Below the pieces are notes generated by a model. That model was not told the origin of the DNA and did not search any database. It saw only the letters and a list, made by a program, of their open reading frames with translations. Shown here one piece after another: positions 61,490-64,000 of a DNA stretch of 64,000 bases. The position numbers were made by a program, and so were the translations under genes. The stretch's first letter is position 1. The number at the start of each line of letters is the position of its first letter. The stretch comes from Bordetella hinzii LMG 13501 (GTDB lineage Bacteria > Pseudomonadota > Gammaproteobacteria > Burkholderiales > Burkholderiaceae_B), in assembly GCF_001548475.1 (NCBI RefSeq), contig NZ_LRUJ01000019.1:1-64000 (forward strand). The letters run 5' to 3'.

Positions 61490-62293
61490 ATGGCCCCCTC
61501 CCCCGACCTGGAACTCGATGGCTCCATCTGGCTGCGCAGCGGCGACCAGACCTGGGGCGGCGCCCAGCGCATCGCCCTGCTGGCCCAGATCGGCGCGACC
61601 GGCTCCATCACCGCGGCCGCCCGCGCCGTGGGCATGAGCTACAAAGGCGCCTGGGACGCCATCGACACCATGAACAACCTGGCCGGCGTCCCGCTGGTGG
61701 AGCGCGCCGCCGGCGGCAAGGGCGGCGGCGGGACCCGCCTGACCGCCCAGGCGCACACGCTGATCGCCCGATTCAACCGGCTGCAAGAAGAACACCAGCG
61801 CTTCATGCAGCATCTGGCCAGCCAGGGCCTGGCCGGCGATCTCGACCTCATGAGGCGTTTCATGTTCAAGACCAGCGCGCGCAACCGTTTACTGGGCCGG
61901 GTGGACGAGCTGCTGCCCGGCGCCGTCAATGACGACATCCGCATCGTCGTCACCGGCGGCCATTCCCTGCGGGCGACCATCACCCGCGAAAGCACGGCCG
62001 AGCTGGGCCTGCGGCCGGGACGCGAAGTCATCGCCCTCATCAAGGCCTCCGCGGTCCTGGTCGGCCTGCCTGGCCCCGGCCTGCGCCTGTCGGCCGACAA
62101 CCGGCTGCCCGGTCGCGTGGCGCAGCTGCGCGGCGGCGCCGTGAACGACGAGGTGGTGATCGACCTGGATGGCGGCGGCACGCTGGTGGCCGTCATCACG
62201 CGGGATAGCGCCCGGGAGCTGGCGCTGGCCGAGGGCAGCCCGGTGCAGGCCCTCTTCAGCGCCTCCAGTGTCATCCTCGGCGTCATGGACTGA
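61490..62293 (+). CDS. modE: molybdate-responsive transcriptional regulator ModE
   Basis: A 267-residue ModE: N-terminal LysR-like winged helix (IALLAQIGATGSITAAARAV, then SYKGAWDAIDTMNN) and a C-terminal pair of Mop/TOBE molybdate-binding modules (SARNRLLGRVDELLPGAVND and LPGRVAQLRGGAVNDEVVID). It binds molybdate and represses the modABC uptake genes. It converges with modABC; the stop codons of modE and modC abut to form TGATCA (62291-62296). Confidence 0.95.
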   Translation: MAPSPDLELDGSIWLRSGDQTWGGAQRIALLAQIGATGSITAAARAVGMSYKGAWDAIDTMNNLAGVPLVERAAGGKGGGGTRLTAQAHTLIARFNRLQEEHQRFMQHLASQGLAGDLDLMRRFMFKTSARNRLLGRVDELLPGAVNDDIRIVVTGGHSLRATITRESTAELGLRPGREVIALIKASAVLVGLPGPGLRLSADNRLPGRVAQLRGGAVNDEVVIDLDGGGTLVAVITRDSARELALAEGSPVQALFSASSVILGVMD

Positions 62294-62980
62294 TCAGCTG
62301 GCCACGGCCAGGCCGGGATTGGCGGCGATACGGCCATCGCGCACCTCGAAGACGGCGTCGCCCAGGGCGTCGATGTCGGCCGGGTCATGCGTGATGAGCA
62401 TCATCGGCACGGACAGGCTGTCGAGCAGGCGGCGCAGCTCCACCCGCATCTTGCCGCGCAATTGCGCATCCAGCGCGGAAAACGGCTCATCCAGCAGGAG
62501 GAGCTCGGGCTCGGCCGCCAGGGCCCGCGCCAGTGCGGCGCGCTGCTTCTGCCCCCCCGATATCTGCGAGGGATAGCTATTGATGACGGGGCCCAGCTCG
62601 AAGGCGTCGATCCAGCGCCGCGCCTGGGCCGGCATGCCGCGCCGGCGGGGATTGAGCCAGCCGCCGCGCAGGGCGAAAGCCACGTTCTGCCCCACGGTCA
62701 GATGCGGAAACAGCGCGTAATCCTGGAACAGATAGGCCACGCGCCGCTGCCGGGGCGGCAGGAAGAGCTGGCTGGCGCCGTCATAGAAGACCCGCCCGTT
62801 GACCGCGATATGGCCCGAATCCGGCCGCAGCAAGCCGGCCACCGCGCGCAGCGTCAGGCTCTTGCCCGACCCCGAGGGCCCGAAAAGCACCACGCGCCGC
62901 GAATCGCTGCGCAGCCGCACATCCATCACGAAGCGGCGCTCCTCGGCCTGCAGCGTCTTGCGCAAGGCGATATCGATCAT
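62294..62980 (-). CDS. modC: molybdate ABC transporter ATP-binding protein ModC (short, no TOBE domain)
   Basis: A 228-residue ATPase: Walker A FGPSGSGKSLTLRA (about 34-47), Q-loop YLFQDYALFPHLTV, signature ISGGQKQRAALARAL, Walker B LLLLDEPFSALD and H-loop LITHD. It is about 120 residues shorter than typical ModC, lacking the C-terminal TOBE/Mop domain that binds molybdate. Such short forms exist in proteobacteria; regulation by bound molybdate at the ATPase is probably lost. It starts in a 4-bp overlap with modB. Confidence 0.9.
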   Translation of the reverse strand: MIDIALRKTLQAEERRFVMDVRLRSDSRRVVLFGPSGSGKSLTLRAVAGLLRPDSGHIAVNGRVFYDGASQLFLPPRQRRVAYLFQDYALFPHLTVGQNVAFALRGGWLNPRRRGMPAQARRWIDAFELGPVINSYPSQISGGQKQRAALARALAAEPELLLLDEPFSALDAQLRGKMRVELRRLLDSLSVPMMLITHDPADIDALGDAVFEVRDGRIAANPGLAVAS

Positions 62981-63648
62981 GCCATCCCCTTGCGGCGCGG
63001 CACCAGCCGGCTGGCCAGCAAGAGCGCCGCCACGCAGGTCACCGACGTGATGATCACCAGCAGATTGGCCGTGCCATCGTCGCCGGCCTGCACGGCCTCG
63101 TAGATGGCGATGGAAAGCGTCTGCGTGCGGCCGGGCAGATTGCCGGCCACCATCAGCGTGGCGCCGAACTCGCCCAGCGCCCGCGCGAAAGCCAGCAGCA
63201 CGCCCGCCATGATGCCGCGCAGGGCCAGCGGCAGCGTGACGCGGAAAAAAACCGATGATTCGCGCAAGCCCAGCACGCGCGCCGCGGCTTCCAGCTGCGG
63301 ATCGACCTGCTCGAACGCGCTGCGGGCGCCCTTGAGCACCAGGGGAAAGGCCACCACGGCCGCCGCGATCACCGCCCCCTGCCAGGTGAACACCAGCTCG
63401 ATGCCCCACCCGGCCAGCGTCTCGCCCAGCACGCCGCGGCGCCCCAGCAGCACCAGCAGGTAATAGCCCAGCACCGTGGGCGGCAGCACCATGGGCAGGG
63501 TCAGGAGGGAATCGACCAGCTCGCGCGCCGGCGAACGCCAGCGCGCAAGCCAAAAACCCACGGCCGTGCCGCTCAGCGCGCTGATGGCGGTCGCCCAGCC
63601 GGCCACCTTCAGCGACAGCAGCAGGGGGACCCAGACCGGGTCGTTCAT
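62977..63648 (-). CDS. modB: molybdate ABC transporter permease ModB
   Basis: A 223-residue inner-membrane permease with five helices and the ModB markers SLLTLPMVLPPTVLGYYLL, the EAA loop LEAAARVLGLRESSVFFRVT and ARALGEFGATLMVAGNLPGRT. The ATG at 63648 (MNDPVWVPLL) is chosen; it lies 10 bp after the modA stop codon. It overlaps modC by 4 bp. Confidence 0.95.
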   Translation of the reverse strand: MNDPVWVPLLLSLKVAGWATAISALSGTAVGFWLARWRSPARELVDSLLTLPMVLPPTVLGYYLLVLLGRRGVLGETLAGWGIELVFTWQGAVIAAAVVAFPLVLKGARSAFEQVDPQLEAAARVLGLRESSVFFRVTLPLALRGIMAGVLLAFARALGEFGATLMVAGNLPGRTQTLSIAIYEAVQAGDDGTANLLVIITSVTCVAALLLASRLVPRRKGMA

Positions 63649-63658
63649 GACGATGGCC

Positions 63659-64000
63659 TCAAGGCTTCTTGAAGCCGTAGCGCGCCAGGATCGCCTGCCC
63701 CTCCTGCGAGCGGGCATAGTCCACGAAGGCCTGCGCGGCGGCCTTGTTGGCCTCGCGCATCGTCAGCGCGATGGGATAGGTGATGGGTTGCGGCGTGGGC
63801 ACGGTCTCGACCCACTTGACCTTCTCGGGCATCACGGCCGCATCGGTGGCGAACACAAAACCGGCATCGACTTCGCCGCGCGCCACGTAGTCCAGGCTCT
63901 GGCGCACGTTCTGGGCCGGTACGCCCTTGGCCGAGACGGCCGTCCACAGCCCGAGTTGCTCCAGCGCCGCCTGGGTGTAGCGGCCTACCGGCACCGAGGC
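63659..64000 (-). CDS. modA: molybdate-binding protein ModA, C-terminal part (cut by window edge)
   Basis: The last 113 codons (114 with the stop) of a periplasmic solute-binding protein; the gene continues beyond base 64000. Visible family features: PVGRYTQAALEQLG, NVRQSLDYVARGEVDAGFVFATDA (molybdate-loop region), and C-terminal SQEGQAILARYGF. It lies 10 bp upstream of modB and captures molybdate for the importer. Confidence 0.93.
   Translation of the reverse strand, partial: ASVPVGRYTQAALEQLGLWTAVSAKGVPAQNVRQSLDYVARGEVDAGFVFATDAAVMPEKVKWVETVPTPQPITYPIALTMREANKAAAQAFVDYARSQEGQAILARYGFKKP

Overview
This window is high-GC, densely packed bacterial chromosome. Gene content and protein style point to a betaproteobacterium of the order Burkholderiales, most likely Alcaligenaceae near Bordetella/Achromobacter. 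That assignment is inferred from protein resemblance and operon style; there is no rRNA marker in the window. I see no tRNA, rRNA, insertion sequence, prophage, CRISPR array or integration site. Most genes abut or overlap by 4 bases (ATGA/GTGA), so translational coupling is common. Layout: 0-8.5 kb holds a TetR regulator and a small secreted DUF4148 protein sharing an 18-bp operator, bioB coupled to a DMT transporter, a NUDIX/ferredoxin pair, a TSUP exporter, a LysR gene, a DUF3820 gene, and a GlxA-type AraC regulator divergent from an MFS transporter. 8.4-18.4 kb is one long leftward cluster: a LysR regulator, an SfnG-like flavin monooxygenase, a complete Opp/Dpp-type ABC importer and two SfnB-like acyl-CoA-dehydrogenase-fold oxidoreductases. 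It reads as an organosulfur scavenging system. 18.4-33.2 kb is mixed: an M14-type peptidase, an NlpE-like lipoprotein, an orphan histidine-phosphotransfer-like protein, two exporters, aspartate dehydrogenase, an MHYT-GGDEF-EAL cyclic-di-GMP enzyme, a PerM-family protein, an ABC-2 exporter, and the ohr/ohrR peroxide pair with four phased operator-like palindromes. 33.3-39.5 kb encodes cbb3 cytochrome oxidase (ccoNOQP) with accessory genes ccoG, a short ccoH, ccoS and a remarkable membrane-only CcoI that lacks all soluble P-type ATPase domains. Two FNR/ANR boxes imply microaerobic induction. 39.6-44.1 kb is the main biotin locus: bioA divergent from bioF, a small BioH-type esterase, and an in-frame bioC-bioD fusion. 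Together with bioB at 1.4 kb it covers pimeloyl-ACP formation to biotin. 44.2-48.7 kb holds isocitrate lyase, queF, an Fsr-like MFS transporter and pgsA. 48.7-59.5 kb runs leftward: an orphan winged-helix regulator, a tripartite RND multidrug pump coupled by 4-bp overlap to pdxJ and ended by an intrinsic terminator, then acpS-nagZ-uvrC. 59.6-64 kb holds a patatin phospholipase with a DUF4136 lipoprotein, and modE facing modABC for molybdate uptake; modA is cut by the window edge. Most interesting: the ATPase-less CcoI under an FNR box with an apparently leaderless start, the sulfur cluster pairing a peptide-type importer with two SfnB paralogues, the BioC-BioD fusion with a possible internal start, and several unassigned operator-like palindromes.
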